The translations under genes were made by a program, and so were the position numbers. From Lachnospiraceae bacterium NK4A144 (GTDB lineage Bacteria; Bacillota; Clostridia; Lachnospirales; Lachnospiraceae), in assembly GCA_000424365.1 (NCBI GenBank), contig AUJT01000003.1, positions 62,001-126,000 on the forward strand: DNA of 64,000 nt, in the 5' to 3' direction. The notes under the pieces are model-generated. The model ran no database searches. It was not told the DNA's origin and worked only from the letters and a program-made list of their open reading frames with translations. Position 1 is the first letter of the stretch. Every line of letters starts with the position of its first letter. Shown piece after piece: positions 50,153 through 60,024 of this stretch.

Positions 50153-51832
50153 TCAAATAATGCTCAGGAGATTGTCCAACATTGCATTTACTGTATTTAT
50201 GTATCTGCTGCTCGCATTGTAAGCATTTTGATAACGTATCATCTTGGTAAGTTCTTCACTATCAGATACGCCCATGACCTTCTGTCTTTCATTGTCTGCA
50301 GAAAGCACAGCTACCTCCTGCGCTTCTGACGCTTTTTTATATGTATTTCCAATATTTGCATACTGGTTTACTATTCCTATGTAGTACTCTTCAAAGTTCA
50401 GCGGTGTTGCTGTTCCGGGATTTAATGTACTGAATTTATCAGTAAATATCTGTCCCAATGCATCTGCAACTGACTGATTAACTGACTGATCTGACAACAT
50501 AAACCCATTATTCAAATGAGTCGGCTCGAGAAGAAGTTCCTGATTTATCGTAAGGTTTGATGTAGTATAGTCGCCGTTTGAAGAAATAAGAGTGAAAAGC
50601 GGCGGATAATCATCAGTAACGGTAAGATAATTATTAGGCTCAGCAAGATACGCATCAGGATCATTATAATAGGCATCATGATCATAAATAGCCTCAGGAT
50701 TAATGACCGTAAAATTATCTTTCGTACTATCTGCCGAATATCCTCTGACCAGATTATTTATCATCGTCACCATTCCATTTATCATGTGATCAAATTCTGT
50801 CATGATAGCTGTTAACGATGATCCTGCGACTTTATCAAAAGTCTCCGCCGGAGTCAGAGTAACAAGATTTCCGTTTTTATCCGTTTCAGTGGACACTTCC
50901 ATGTCCTTATAAGTTGCGACCTTTGTTCCCCTTGAAAAGTACAGTGCTTTAAGAGAACCATTATCACTACCTATATCGGCTGATATCGGCTGAGTAAGAC
51001 TAAATACTCTCTGATCTTTGTACATCGGCCATACAGGTGTGTAAAATCCTGTTTCTTTATCTTCATCCAGGATCTTTGCTTCCATCTTGTTAACAGTGCC
51101 GTTTTTTACGAGATCAACTCCCTCAAACTGCACATTGACTCTTCCATGGAGATCTTCAGCGTACTCGATCCTTCCCATAGCAGACAGTTCATCCAGAAGC
51201 TGATTTCTGGCATCTCTTAGATCGTTTGCGTCCTCGATCTTTCCGGCTTCGATCCCTACGATCCTTTCATTAAGGTCTGCTATCTGATTCGCATATTTAT
51301 TGATCTTTTCAACCTGATCTTTTATCTGCTGATTCAGATTATTCTGGTATTCAGCCAGACCGTTGTAGATCATCTGTGATCTATCTAAAAACTGCTTGGC
51401 AGTGGTTACCACTTTTCCCTGCATGGTCGCATCCGAAGGTTTTGTAGCGAGGTTCTGAAAAGCCTGCTGAAATTCCTGCAGAGCTTCCTGAAACTGCTCT
51501 CCTTCCGTTTCACCAAAGTGTACATTTACTTCTTCTATTACTTCATAGCAAGTGGAATAATATCCTGAACGGCCGTTTTCTGTGCGATAGTGCCTGTCAA
51601 GAAATGCATCTCTGATCGCACGGACATCCTGATAATTGGCGCCCATTCCGACCTGGAGATCATTATTGAAAGAATGGCCGACCGTATTATAAATACGGTT
51701 TGCCTGATATACCTGCTGACGGGTATATCCTGTAGTGTGTAGATTTGCAAGATTATGTGCAGTTGTATTCAGCGCATACTGACTGGTCTGAAGCCCTGAT
51801 ACACCTACATAAAAAGAACCCATAAGCGGCAT
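50153..51832 (-). CDS. flgK: Flagellar hook-associated protein FlgK, first copy
   Basis: A 559-residue FlgK: FYVGVSGLQTSQYALNTTAH, NLANLHTTGYTRQQVYQ and the C-terminal MIRYQNAYNASSRYINTVNA with MLDNLLSII. This is the more canonical FlgK length. The start at 51832 has GAGGTGA upstream. It follows flgN by 49 bp and precedes the longer paralogue by 19 bp. Confidence 0.92.
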   Translation of the reverse strand: MPLMGSFYVGVSGLQTSQYALNTTAHNLANLHTTGYTRQQVYQANRIYNTVGHSFNNDLQVGMGANYQDVRAIRDAFLDRHYRTENGRSGYYSTCYEVIEEVNVHFGETEGEQFQEALQEFQQAFQNLATKPSDATMQGKVVTTAKQFLDRSQMIYNGLAEYQNNLNQQIKDQVEKINKYANQIADLNERIVGIEAGKIEDANDLRDARNQLLDELSAMGRIEYAEDLHGRVNVQFEGVDLVKNGTVNKMEAKILDEDKETGFYTPVWPMYKDQRVFSLTQPISADIGSDNGSLKALYFSRGTKVATYKDMEVSTETDKNGNLVTLTPAETFDKVAGSSLTAIMTEFDHMINGMVTMINNLVRGYSADSTKDNFTVINPEAIYDHDAYYNDPDAYLAEPNNYLTVTDDYPPLFTLISSNGDYTTSNLTINQELLLEPTHLNNGFMLSDQSVNQSVADALGQIFTDKFSTLNPGTATPLNFEEYYIGIVNQYANIGNTYKKASEAQEVAVLSADNERQKVMGVSDSEELTKMIRYQNAYNASSRYINTVNAMLDNLLSII

Positions 51833-51881
51833 CTTGTTCACCTCGTCCTTTCGAAGCAGACCCGCTATATGGGAGCCCGCC

Positions 51882-52400
51882 TCACTGCTTGGCGTCAAAG
51901 CCGCTCTGGGCACTTCCTAATACATTTCCCGCAATAGCTGCGTTACGTGTATATTCTCCTGTTTCCGGTGCATCCCGCAATTCACGCTGGAGCGCCAGAT
52001 TAAAATCGATCATGTCCAAAGATTGTCGAATCAGTTCGCGGTTCTGGTCGTTAACCACCATAAGCTCACCGATTGTAGCTTTGAGCCTGTCATGGACACG
52101 TGAAAGTTCTTCACGTTCCTTTGGTCTTTTCTCAAGCATCTCAATCAGATAGGAAAGCTTCAAAGTCTTAACATCCCTGTTAAGTACGTTGGCGATGTCT
52201 TCCATCACCGTCTGTCGCTCATGATCAAGCTGAGCAACCTGATCCAGAACAACCTGTTCTTCATCCGTGATTTTTTGAAGTTCCGCAACATTACCCGTTA
52301 CAATAACAGGTGTTTTTGATTTGGACAGACTAAGCAGCTCTGTGTATTTTCCTTCTTCCAGCTTGAGAGTCTGGATCAGTTCTTCCATCAGGCTTGCCAC
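51882..52400 (-). CDS. flgN: Flagellar chaperone FlgN
   Basis: A 172-residue helical protein of the FlgN family: LMEELIQTLKLEEGKYTELL then EEQVVLDQVAQLDHERQ and a C-terminal ALQRELRDAPETGEY. It is the export chaperone for FlgK and FlgL, encoded directly downstream. Lies between flgM and flgK as in other Firmicutes. Confidence 0.9.
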   Translation of the reverse strand: MASLMEELIQTLKLEEGKYTELLSLSKSKTPVIVTGNVAELQKITDEEQVVLDQVAQLDHERQTVMEDIANVLNRDVKTLKLSYLIEMLEKRPKEREELSRVHDRLKATIGELMVVNDQNRELIRQSLDMIDFNLALQRELRDAPETGEYTRNAAIAGNVLGSAQSGFDAKQ

Positions 52401-52444
52401 TTAACCTGCCTCACTTTCTTCCCGCGTCCGGGATACAATCCGAT

Positions 52445-52717
52445 TTACAGTCCTAATTTTTCCAACAGCTTATCTGCAAAGCTCTCGCCTGAAACATCAT
52501 AGGTACCATCCTGGATCTTTGACTTCAGCGGAGCTGTCAGCTCTTCGCGGATGTCCGGGCTATCACTTACTGCCTTTTTTACTGCCTGAATATTCTGGCC
52601 GATTCCGGAAATCTCAACCGCGTCATGTGCGGAACTAATCCTTGATGCTCCGCCGATCTTTGTTGTTTTCCTTGTGCCGTATACCTGCTGTACCTGAGTA
52701 TAAGCCTCTACACGCAT
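52445..52717 (-). CDS. flgM: Anti-sigma-28 factor FlgM
   Basis: A 90-residue FlgM: unstructured N-terminus, then DAVEISGIGQNIQAVKKAV and the C-terminal sigma-binding helix GESFADKLLEKLGL. It holds the flagellar sigma factor until the hook is complete. RBS AAAGGAGGAG. First gene of the late flagellar operon. Confidence 0.95.
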   Translation of the reverse strand: MRVEAYTQVQQVYGTRKTTKIGGASRISSAHDAVEISGIGQNIQAVKKAVSDSPDIREELTAPLKSKIQDGTYDVSGESFADKLLEKLGL

Positions 52718-52802
52718 AACAGACTCCTCCTTTCTTGGAAATTGTAAAACGCGAATATTGTATACAGTTTTAATAACTGTACATTTTTGATTTACACCTT
52801 AT

Positions 52803-52829
52803 GTATCGGATTAAAAATTATTTACTTTA
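52803..52829 (-). promoter_or_regulatory. Sigma-28 (FliA/SigD) promoter of the flgM operon
   Basis: Minus-strand TAAA (52826-52829), exactly 15 bp, TCCGATAC (52803-52810). The consensus is TAAA-N15-GCCGATAT. It lies 86 bp upstream of flgM. Confidence 0.9.
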
Positions 52830-52894
52830 GAGTATAATCCAAAAAAGTTTGAAATGAGACACAATTCTAGCATTTCAGTGCTAAATGTTGCATT

Positions 52895-53434
52895 TTACAG
52901 CTCTTTTTTCATAAATTCCGACAAAACCACTTCATTTTTTTTAAGTGATTCCGTCACATTGATGATCCTCTGGTTTGAACTGCCTCTAAATCTTAGTGTT
53001 AAATCCTTTTCTTCTATATGAAATTCTCCGTCAACTAATATATCGACAAGAGACAGCATAGGAATAGTATACTCTGTATGACATCTTTTGTTTTCAGGAT
53101 CTGTAAGCTCTTCCCAGGTATATCCCGAAAATGCCCAGATACTTTTTCCAGGATATGCTTTTCTGACCTTTTGAAGAAATGGATATAATACCTCCTGATT
53201 TGAAGGTTCCCATGGTTCTCCTCCGAGCAGCGTCAGTCCTTCCACATATTCAGGCTTTAATGACTCTATTATTTCATCAGCCACACTGTCTGTGAAGGCC
53301 TCGCCATAGTTAAAGTCCCAGGTTTCCGGCTGGAAACATTCTTTACAGTGATGGGTACATCCTGACACGAACAGTGTTGTTCTGACTCCGTTTCCGTTTG
53401 CGATGTCGCAGTATTTTATATTGCAGTAGTTCAT
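52895..53434 (-). CDS. nrdG: Anaerobic ribonucleotide reductase activating enzyme NrdG
   Basis: A 179-residue radical-SAM activase: the cluster motif is CTHHCKECFQPETWD (CxxxCxxC), then GLTLLGGEPWEPSNQ and SIWAFSGYTWEEL. It installs the glycyl radical on NrdD. 82 bp downstream of nrdD, with a hairpin between. Confidence 0.96.
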   Translation of the reverse strand: MNYCNIKYCDIANGNGVRTTLFVSGCTHHCKECFQPETWDFNYGEAFTDSVADEIIESLKPEYVEGLTLLGGEPWEPSNQEVLYPFLQKVRKAYPGKSIWAFSGYTWEELTDPENKRCHTEYTIPMLSLVDILVDGEFHIEEKDLTLRFRGSSNQRIINVTESLKKNEVVLSEFMKKEL

Positions 53435-53462
53435 ACATCTCCTTTTTATCCGTATTCATAGT

Positions 53463-53494
53463 TATAGCTCCGCACCCTTTTAGATACGGAGCTA
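53463..53494. repeat. Hairpin between nrdD and nrdG
   Basis: ATAGCTCCG pairs with CGGAGCTAT. No U-run follows on the minus strand, so nrdG is likely still co-transcribed. Confidence 0.6.
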
Positions 53495-53516
53495 TTTATC
53501 ATTTTAAAATCTTTTA

Positions 53517-55685
53517 TTATAAATGAAGCACTCTCTCACGGATTTCCTGGGTTCTGCCCTGATTCCAGAAGTTTGTGCCGATGTAGCCGCAGGTTCTGCG
53601 GGCTACGTTCATCTTGTTCTGATCACGGTTTCCGCAATTCGGACACTCCCATACGAGCTTTCCGTTTTCATCCTCGACGATCTGGATCTCTCCATCATAA
53701 CCGCAGCACTGACAGAAATCACTCTTTGTATTGAGCTCAGCATACATGATGTTTTCGTAGATAAACTTCATTACAGAAAGTACTGCCTCGATGTTATCTG
53801 TCATCTTCGGTACTTCTACATAACTGATAGCTCCGCCCGGAGAAAGCTTCTGGAAGTCGGATTCAAACTTCAGCTTTGTGAAGGCATCGATCTTTTCACG
53901 GACATTTACGTGATAACTATTGGTGATGTAATTATGATCAGTTACATCCTTTATCTTGCCCCAACGCTTCTGAAGCACCTTAGAGAACTTATATGTCGTA
54001 CTTTCAAGCGGTGTTCCGTATACGGAATAATCGATGTTTTCTGCTGCTTTCCACTCATTGCACTTGTCGTTGAGTTTCTGCATTACTCTCAGAGCAAATG
54101 GCTTTGTATCAGGATCTGTGTGTGACTTTCCTGTCATATACATGCACATCTCATAGAGACCTGCATAGCCAAGGGAGATAGTTGAATATCCACCATATAA
54201 GAGTTTGTCGATCTTCTCGCCCTTTTTCAGTCTGGAGATCGCGCCATACTGCCAGAGGATAGGAGCTACATCAGATGTTGTTCCGAGAAGTCTCTCGTGA
54301 CGGCATCTCAGTGCTTTGTGGCAGAGCTCAAGTCTCTCATCAAGTATCTGCCAGAATTTATCCATATCTCTGTTTGATGAGCAGGCTACATCTACGAGAT
54401 TGATAGTGACAACACCCTGATTGAATCTTCCGTAATACTTATGCTTTTCGCCTTCCTTGGAAAATCTGTCAGGTGTTAAGAAGCTTCGGCAGCCCATGCA
54501 GGGATATACATCGCCGTTTTTGTATTCTCTCATCTTCTTTGCGGAGATGTAATCCGGAACCATTCTCTTTGCTGTACACTTTGCTGCGAGAACTGTGAGG
54601 TTCCAGTATTTACTGCCCTCAGTGATGTTGTCTTCATCGAGTACATAGATCAGCTTCGGGAACGCAGGTGTGATATATACGCCCTTTTCGTTCTTTACAC
54701 CGAGTATTCTCTGTTTCAGCATCTCCTCGATCACAAGCGCAAGGTCTTCTCTTGTCTGACCTTCCTCAGCTTCATCAAGATACATAAATACCGTGATGAA
54801 TGGAGCCTGTCCATTTGTAGTCATGAGCGTAGTAACCTGATACTGTATAGTCTGTACACCCTGCTTTATTTCTTCTGCAGTTCTGTGCTCTGCGATAGCA
54901 TCGATCTTATCAAGATCGAGCGGTATTCCGTTTTCCTCAAATTCTTTCTTTACGATCCTGCGGTATTTCTGACGGCTTATATCTACAAACGGTGCAAGAT
55001 GCGCCAGAGATATACTCTGTCCGCCGTACTGTGAACTTGCGATCTGAGCTATACACTGAGTCGCAATATTGCAGGCTGTAAGGAAGCTTCTCGGCTTCTC
55101 TATCATAGTGTCACTGATAACCGTACCGTTCTGGAGCATATCTTCCAGATTAACGAGACAGCAATTATACATGTGCTGTACATAGTAGTCAGAATCATGG
55201 AAATGAATGATACCTGCCTTATGTGCTTCTACAACATCATGCGGAAGCAGAAGTCTGTCTGTAAGGTCACGGCTTACTTCTCCTGCCACATAGTCACGCT
55301 GTACTGATACGACCATGGGATTCTTATTGGAATTTTCTTCCTTTACTTCCTCATTGTCATATTCTACGAGAGTCAGGATCTTATCATCCGTAGTATTGCT
55401 CTTACGTACAAGTTCTCTCTTATATCGGTATACCGTGTAGATAGTAGCTACGTGGAATGCGCCTTCTTCCTGGATAGACTCTATAACGTAATCCTGGATT
55501 TCTTCCACTCCGGCTTCATGATCAAGATCTTTCAGCTTACGTGCAACCTTTTCCTCTACTACTCTTATCTGGCTTGCAAGCAGCTGATCCTTCTCACTCA
55601 CTTCATTGTTTGCCTTCTCAACGGCAGCAATGATCTTGGAGCCATCATACTCTACTTCTTTACCATTTCTCTTAATGATATTCAC
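53517..55685 (-). CDS. nrdD: Anaerobic ribonucleoside-triphosphate reductase NrdD
   Basis: A 722-residue class III reductase: N-terminal ATP-cone (about 1-95), catalytic barrel, a zinc site with CQCCGYDG and CPNCGN near the end, and the glycyl-radical motif RRTCGYIGTN. It makes deoxynucleotides without oxygen. Start: GTG at 55685 with GGAGGG 7 nt upstream and family similarity beginning NIIKRNGKEVEYDG; the ATG at 55721 gives an unlikely leader. Probable NrdR control (boxes at 55812-55858). Confidence 0.96.
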   Translation of the reverse strand: MNIIKRNGKEVEYDGSKIIAAVEKANNEVSEKDQLLASQIRVVEEKVARKLKDLDHEAGVEEIQDYVIESIQEEGAFHVATIYTVYRYKRELVRKSNTTDDKILTLVEYDNEEVKEENSNKNPMVVSVQRDYVAGEVSRDLTDRLLLPHDVVEAHKAGIIHFHDSDYYVQHMYNCCLVNLEDMLQNGTVISDTMIEKPRSFLTACNIATQCIAQIASSQYGGQSISLAHLAPFVDISRQKYRRIVKKEFEENGIPLDLDKIDAIAEHRTAEEIKQGVQTIQYQVTTLMTTNGQAPFITVFMYLDEAEEGQTREDLALVIEEMLKQRILGVKNEKGVYITPAFPKLIYVLDEDNITEGSKYWNLTVLAAKCTAKRMVPDYISAKKMREYKNGDVYPCMGCRSFLTPDRFSKEGEKHKYYGRFNQGVVTINLVDVACSSNRDMDKFWQILDERLELCHKALRCRHERLLGTTSDVAPILWQYGAISRLKKGEKIDKLLYGGYSTISLGYAGLYEMCMYMTGKSHTDPDTKPFALRVMQKLNDKCNEWKAAENIDYSVYGTPLESTTYKFSKVLQKRWGKIKDVTDHNYITNSYHVNVREKIDAFTKLKFESDFQKLSPGGAISYVEVPKMTDNIEAVLSVMKFIYENIMYAELNTKSDFCQCCGYDGEIQIVEDENGKLVWECPNCGNRDQNKMNVARRTCGYIGTNFWNQGRTQEIRERVLHL

Positions 55686-55731
55686 AGCATTCCCTCCATG
55701 CTCATATGTTAATGATGTCATTCATGGTGCA

Positions 55732-55806
55732 TCCGGCTAAGCCGGAGTACTTATTTTGCGTACCTCGACGCACATAAAAGCGACCCACAGAGCCACTGTG
55801 GGTCGC
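55732..55806 (-). terminator. Two hairpins in the nrdD leader, one terminator-like
   Basis: GCGACCCACAG / CTGTGGGTCGC (55780-55806) followed on the minus strand by TTTT, then TCCGGC-TAA-GCCGGA (55732-55746). Both lie between the predicted nrdD promoter and start codon. The first could end the amidase transcript or attenuate nrdD. Confidence 0.65.
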
Positions 55807-55811
55807 CGAAT

Positions 55812-55858
55812 CCGCAACATCTAGTATCGCGCGCCACATTTGGCACCACATCTAGTAT
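55812..55858. promoter_or_regulatory. Tandem NrdR-type boxes and -10 of nrdD
   Basis: On the minus strand ATACTAGATGTGGTGC (55843-55858) and ATACTAGATGTTGCGG (55812-55827). Their starts are 31 bp apart, three helical turns, as known for NrdR box pairs. A minus-strand TATAAT (55857-55862) abuts the first box. Confidence 0.7.
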
Positions 55859-55912
55859 TATAATACTGGATATAGTAGAAAATGTGAAGTCGCAATTTTG
55901 CACAAAAGTATT

Positions 55913-56659
55913 TTATTTACCAAAATACAGATCAACGCCATTAGCTATGCCTGTCACCATTTTGGACTGATATGCGGCATTTTCCATATTTACGTCATCT
56001 GCCGGATTTGTCATAAATCCCATCTCAAGGATAGTTACAGGCATTGTGCACCAATTTATTCCTGTCATGGTATCGCTTAACTGCACTCCGCAATTCTTCA
56101 TTCCTGTAGCAGCGCAGTAAGAAGCAAGTACATCCTGAGAAAGCAGCTGGCTACCTGCGGAAAGGCTGCTTACATACGGGTTTGCTGCTGAAGGAGCAAG
56201 CGCTAAAGCACCTGATGCTGAAGCGGATGAAGCTCCATTAGCATGGAGACGAATGGTTATCTCTGCACCTGCAGCTGTCGCATACTGAGCTCTTTCCTTA
56301 TTGCTTATATTTACATCATGAGATGTTCTGGTCATTACTACTGTATAACCACGTCTCTGAAGCTCAGCCTGAAGCTGTGCAGCGACATTGAGTGTCAGCT
56401 GATATTCATAAACACCTGTAGTGGTGCCATGTGTTCCTCCGGTTACTCTTGCCTTCATCACAGCAGAACCTGGGCCATTTGGCTCGGGAGTACTGTCTCC
56501 ATGCGCCTGATGACCGGGATCGATACATACCACGTGACTTGCTGCTCCATTAGTAAGCTCTGCCGCATATACCGGCACAGATGAAGAACCTGCAAAAGCA
56601 GCTGCGATCAGAAGAAGCGCTGCCGCAAATCCTATAATAACCGACTTTCTAACACTCAT
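55913..56659 (-). CDS. N-acetylmuramoyl-L-alanine amidase (Amidase_3)
   Basis: A 248-residue secreted amidase: signal peptide (about 1-33), then VCIDPGHQ (zinc His), GVYEYQLTLNVA (zinc Glu), TIRLHANG (zinc His) and TILEMGFMTNP (catalytic Glu). All key residues are present. It cleaves the peptide from muramic acid in peptidoglycan. No wall-binding domain. Separated from glnN by a family B element. Confidence 0.93.
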   Translation of the reverse strand: MSVRKSVIIGFAAALLLIAAAFAGSSSVPVYAAELTNGAASHVVCIDPGHQAHGDSTPEPNGPGSAVMKARVTGGTHGTTTGVYEYQLTLNVAAQLQAELQRRGYTVVMTRTSHDVNISNKERAQYATAAGAEITIRLHANGASSASASGALALAPSAANPYVSSLSAGSQLLSQDVLASYCAATGMKNCGVQLSDTMTGINWCTMPVTILEMGFMTNPADDVNMENAAYQSKMVTGIANGVDLYFGK

Positions 56660-56688
56660 ATTCTTCCGCCTCTCTCTAGACTATTTTA

Positions 56689-56845
56689 TGATGTCACGGA
56701 TTGCTTCATTGCTACGCAATTCCCGCAATCCTAAAACACTCGCATTCCGCGTAATAACGCTACTTGCTCGTGTTTTGCGGTTCCCAAGGTCTCAATCCTC
56801 TTTGTGCAAGCACAATCGGATTTTGACCTTTTGACCCTGACATCA
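56689..56845. mobile_element. Intact family B element (157 bp)
   Basis: Begins TGATGTCACGGATTGC and ends TTGACCCTGACATCA. The flanks TTTTA (56684-56688) and TCTTA (56846-56850) match in 4 of 5 bases, a possible worn 5-bp duplication. It lies between glnN and the amidase gene and serves as the empty-site reference for the interrupted copy at 22108-22473. Confidence 0.88.
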
Positions 56846-56847
56846 TC

Positions 56848-58974
56848 TTATACTTCAAATAACATATCTCCGTAGCTCGGCATCGGCCAGTATTCCTTAT
56901 CAACGATCATCTCAAGGCGATCGATCGGAGCACGGAGTTCTTCCATATCAACTTTTACATTATCTCTGCAGAAGTGAGCTCTTTCCTTAACGTCTGCAAT
57001 GGTAAGTGACTTTTCGTCATCCTGCACAAGTTTCTGCAAAGCCTTCTGAGCATCGTTTGTGAGTTTATTTACTTCAGTAAGGATCTCACGTGCTGCACTG
57101 CCGTCAACGCCTGCTTCCCTGAGCGAAATAACTATATCAGCAAGAGCCTTGCTGTACTTAAGGCATGCAGGGATGATCGACTTTGACGCCATATCTATCA
57201 TTGTACGGGCTTCAATGTTTACTTCCTTTGAATATCCCTCGTACTTGATCTCTGAACGACTCTCAAGCTCTGCCTCTGTAAAGATCTTGAAACGAGTGAA
57301 GAGCTTAACGGAATTCTCGGCTGTGAGACTAGGTATAGCATCTACCATGCCCTTAAGGTTCGGAAGTCCTCTTCTCTCTGCTTCCTCAACCCATTCATCA
57401 GAATAGCCGTTTCCGTTAAATACGATCCTCTGATGAGCTGTAGCATATTCCTTTATGAGGTCATGTACAGCCATATCGAAGTCGTCTGCTTTCTCCAGGA
57501 TGTCGCACGCATCGGCGAATGCCTCAGCAGTTATCGTATTTAATACGATGTTTGGAGCTGCGATGGAAGCAGAAGATCCGACCATACGGAATTCAAACTT
57601 GTTTCCTGTAAATGCGAAGGGTGAAGTACGGTTACGATCTGTCGCATCCTTCATGAAATCAGGAAGGGTACTTACACCTGTCTGAAGCTTTCCGCCCTGC
57701 TTACTGCTGGTAGCCATACCTGTAGAAATCAGCTGTGACAGAACGTCCTGCAGCTGCTCTCCAAGGAATACGGATACGATAGCCGGAGGTGCCTCGTTTG
57801 CACCGAGACGATAATCGTTTCCAACGTTTGCAGCAGATTCTCTTAAAAGATCCGCATGCTCATCCACCGCTTTAAGGATACATGTCAGTACCACCAGGAA
57901 CTGAATGTTATCATGGGGAGTTGCACCGGGATCAAGAAGATTGATACCGTCATCTGTTACAAGTGACCAGTTATCATGCTTACCGGAACCATTTACTCCT
58001 GCAAAAGGCTTCTCATGAAGGAGACACATCATACCCTGACGCTCTGCAACCTTTTTCATGACTTCCATGGTCAACTGATTGTGGTCTACCGCAACGTTGC
58101 AATCACTGTAGATGGGTGCCAGCTCATGCTGTCCCGGTGCCACTTCATTATGCTGAGTCTTTGCAGATACACCCAGCTTCCAAAGTTCCTCATTTATAGC
58201 CTTCATGAAAGACGCAACTCTCTCTCTGATGGCTCCGAAATACTGGTCGTCAAGTTCCTGACCCTTTGGCGGCATTGCACCGAAAAGAGTGTGACCTGTG
58301 TAAATGAGATCTTTTCTCTTTAAGAACTTGTCACGGTCAACAAGGAAATACTCCTGTTCAGCTCCTACGCTGGGAGTAACTTTCTTTGAAGTAGTATTTC
58401 CGAAAAGACGCAGCAGACGTAATGCCTGTACATTAAGTGCCTCCATGGAACGCAGAAGGGGAGTCTTCATATCCAGAGACTCTCCTGTATATGAACAAAA
58501 CGCTGTCGGGATACACAGGATCGCTCCTGCGGCATCATGACGAACAAATGCAGGGCTCGTGCAGTCCCATGCCGTATAGCCTCTTGCTTCAAAGGTAGAA
58601 CGGATACCACCTGACGGGAAAGATGATGCATCAGGTTCGGATTTAATAAGTTCCTTACCTGAAAACTCCAGGATAGCTCTTCCGTCTTTTCTTGGCGGTG
58701 CCAGGAAAGAATCATGCTTCTCTGCCGTGATACCTGTAAGCGGCTGGAACCAGTGTGTGTAGTGAGTAGCGCCTTTTTCAAGTGCCCAGTCCTTCATTGC
58801 CTCAGCTACAACATCCGCAACCACAGGATCGAGTTCTTTTCCTTCATCAATGGTCTTACGAAGCTCCTTATAGACCTTCTTAGGAAGACGCTCCTGCATA
58901 ACAGTGTCATTAAAAACATCTTCGCCGAAAATTGCCGTTATACTGATCTTTTCTTCACTCATTGTGTTTCCCAT
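56848..58974 (-). CDS. glnN: Glutamine synthetase type III (GlnN)
   Basis: A 708-residue GSIII, the long form found in Bacteroides and many Clostridia: [20 protein letters not shown] at about 115, [10 protein letters not shown] (catalytic glutamates), [30 protein letters not shown] and [20 protein letters not shown]. It assimilates ammonium. The start may be 58974 or the ATG at 58962; no strong RBS decides. Monocistronic. No nitrogen-control operator recognised. Confidence 0.95.
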   Translation of the reverse strand: MGNTMSEEKISITAIFGEDVFNDTVMQERLPKKVYKELRKTIDEGKELDPVVADVVAEAMKDWALEKGATHYTHWFQPLTGITAEKHDSFLAPPRKDGRAILEFSGKELIKSEPDASSFPSGGIRSTFEARGYTAWDCTSPAFVRHDAAGAILCIPTAFCSYTGESLDMKTPLLRSMEALNVQALRLLRLFGNTTSKKVTPSVGAEQEYFLVDRDKFLKRKDLIYTGHTLFGAMPPKGQELDDQYFGAIRERVASFMKAINEELWKLGVSAKTQHNEVAPGQHELAPIYSDCNVAVDHNQLTMEVMKKVAERQGMMCLLHEKPFAGVNGSGKHDNWSLVTDDGINLLDPGATPHDNIQFLVVLTCILKAVDEHADLLRESAANVGNDYRLGANEAPPAIVSVFLGEQLQDVLSQLISTGMATSSKQGGKLQTGVSTLPDFMKDATDRNRTSPFAFTGNKFEFRMVGSSASIAAPNIVLNTITAEAFADACDILEKADDFDMAVHDLIKEYATAHQRIVFNGNGYSDEWVEEAERRGLPNLKGMVDAIPSLTAENSVKLFTRFKIFTEAELESRSEIKYEGYSKEVNIEARTMIDMASKSIIPACLKYSKALADIVISLREAGVDGSAAREILTEVNKLTNDAQKALQKLVQDDEKSLTIADVKERAHFCRDNVKVDMEELRAPIDRLEMIVDKEYWPMPSYGDMLFEV

Positions 58975-59083
58975 CCCAGGGTATTACCCCTGCTGCTGAC
59001 AGCCTTAAGCCGTATATTCAATTACCACGATTTTTCATTATATAGTATGTATGTCTTTTAGTCCAATTAAAAAACGCTCGGTA

Positions 59084-60010
59084 TCAGACCCTTTCCCATC
59101 CGGGTATCGTCCATATATTTGAATCATGATCTTTTAAATATGCTTTAGGATAGATCACGAGTGCGTCAGGTCTGCCGTTTAATAGACCTGCCCATTCAGA
59201 AAATGTAGAATTTGCTGTTATAAGAGCACGGCATCTGCTCATAAGTGCCATGTCGAGATAGCTCCGGCTTCCGGTATTGCCGTTTACGACTGTGACATTA
59301 TCAAGCCAGCTGAATGCCGTTTGTATATATTCTTTGTCATCTGAAAAAATAAAAAATCTGGGGGCAGATACAGTTTCTTTAACCCTCTCGACCGCTCTTC
59401 GATAATAATCCATTCCGAGATTAATGAAATTCTCGGTATAGCCGGGTGCCAGATAATCACCGCGGCGAACATGTATCGCAACAGAGTTTTCCTTATCGAT
59501 CTCACAGAGAAGCCTTTCATTTTCCTCTCCTATATCAGACAGGTCAAATGAAAAAGCCTTACGGATCTCGTCAAGGTTATCCTTATAGTATTCTTCTTCC
59601 AGAAAATATCCTGTGATATAAGCATTTTTCCCTGCCGGAAGATTATCGATCCTCTCCTTAAGGGTATTTTCGTTTTCTCTGCCTGTCTCATAATAGTGGA
59701 TCTTTTCAAAATGAGAACCTGCGCACAGCCTCGTGATCCTGTTAAATACTCTCATGAGAAAATTTTTCTGAGGAACCGCACCAGAACAGCACCAGGTTTC
59801 AAATGTATTTGCCCTTTCAAGCCTGAATGCTTTGTTTTCATCTCTCTCAAAGAGCTTTGCAAGTTCAAAGCCCTGATGTGCATGGTTCCAGGTAAACCAC
59901 GAAATATCGGCAAGTACCCGTTCTGACGGGTACTTCCTGCGAAGATATGTATAGAAAGCATATTGGAACATCTGATTTCCAAGGCCGCTTGTAAAACGAA
60001 GTATGATCAT
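59084..60010 (-). CDS. GT11 family alpha-1,2-fucosyltransferase-like protein
   Basis: A 308-residue glycosyltransferase: MIILRFTSGLGNQMFQYAFY at the N-terminus and VAIHVRRGDYL at about 175 are the GT11 signatures; the C-terminal FSEWAGLLN is also typical. It transfers fucose (or a related 6-deoxy sugar) from GDP-sugar. The start at 60010 has AAAGGG upstream; upstream codons overlap the previous gene. Downstream end of the glycan operon. Confidence 0.9.
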   Translation of the reverse strand: MIILRFTSGLGNQMFQYAFYTYLRRKYPSERVLADISWFTWNHAHQGFELAKLFERDENKAFRLERANTFETWCCSGAVPQKNFLMRVFNRITRLCAGSHFEKIHYYETGRENENTLKERIDNLPAGKNAYITGYFLEEEYYKDNLDEIRKAFSFDLSDIGEENERLLCEIDKENSVAIHVRRGDYLAPGYTENFINLGMDYYRRAVERVKETVSAPRFFIFSDDKEYIQTAFSWLDNVTVVNGNTGSRSYLDMALMSRCRALITANSTFSEWAGLLNGRPDALVIYPKAYLKDHDSNIWTIPGWERV

Positions 60011-60024
60011 TTTGTCTTTTCCCT

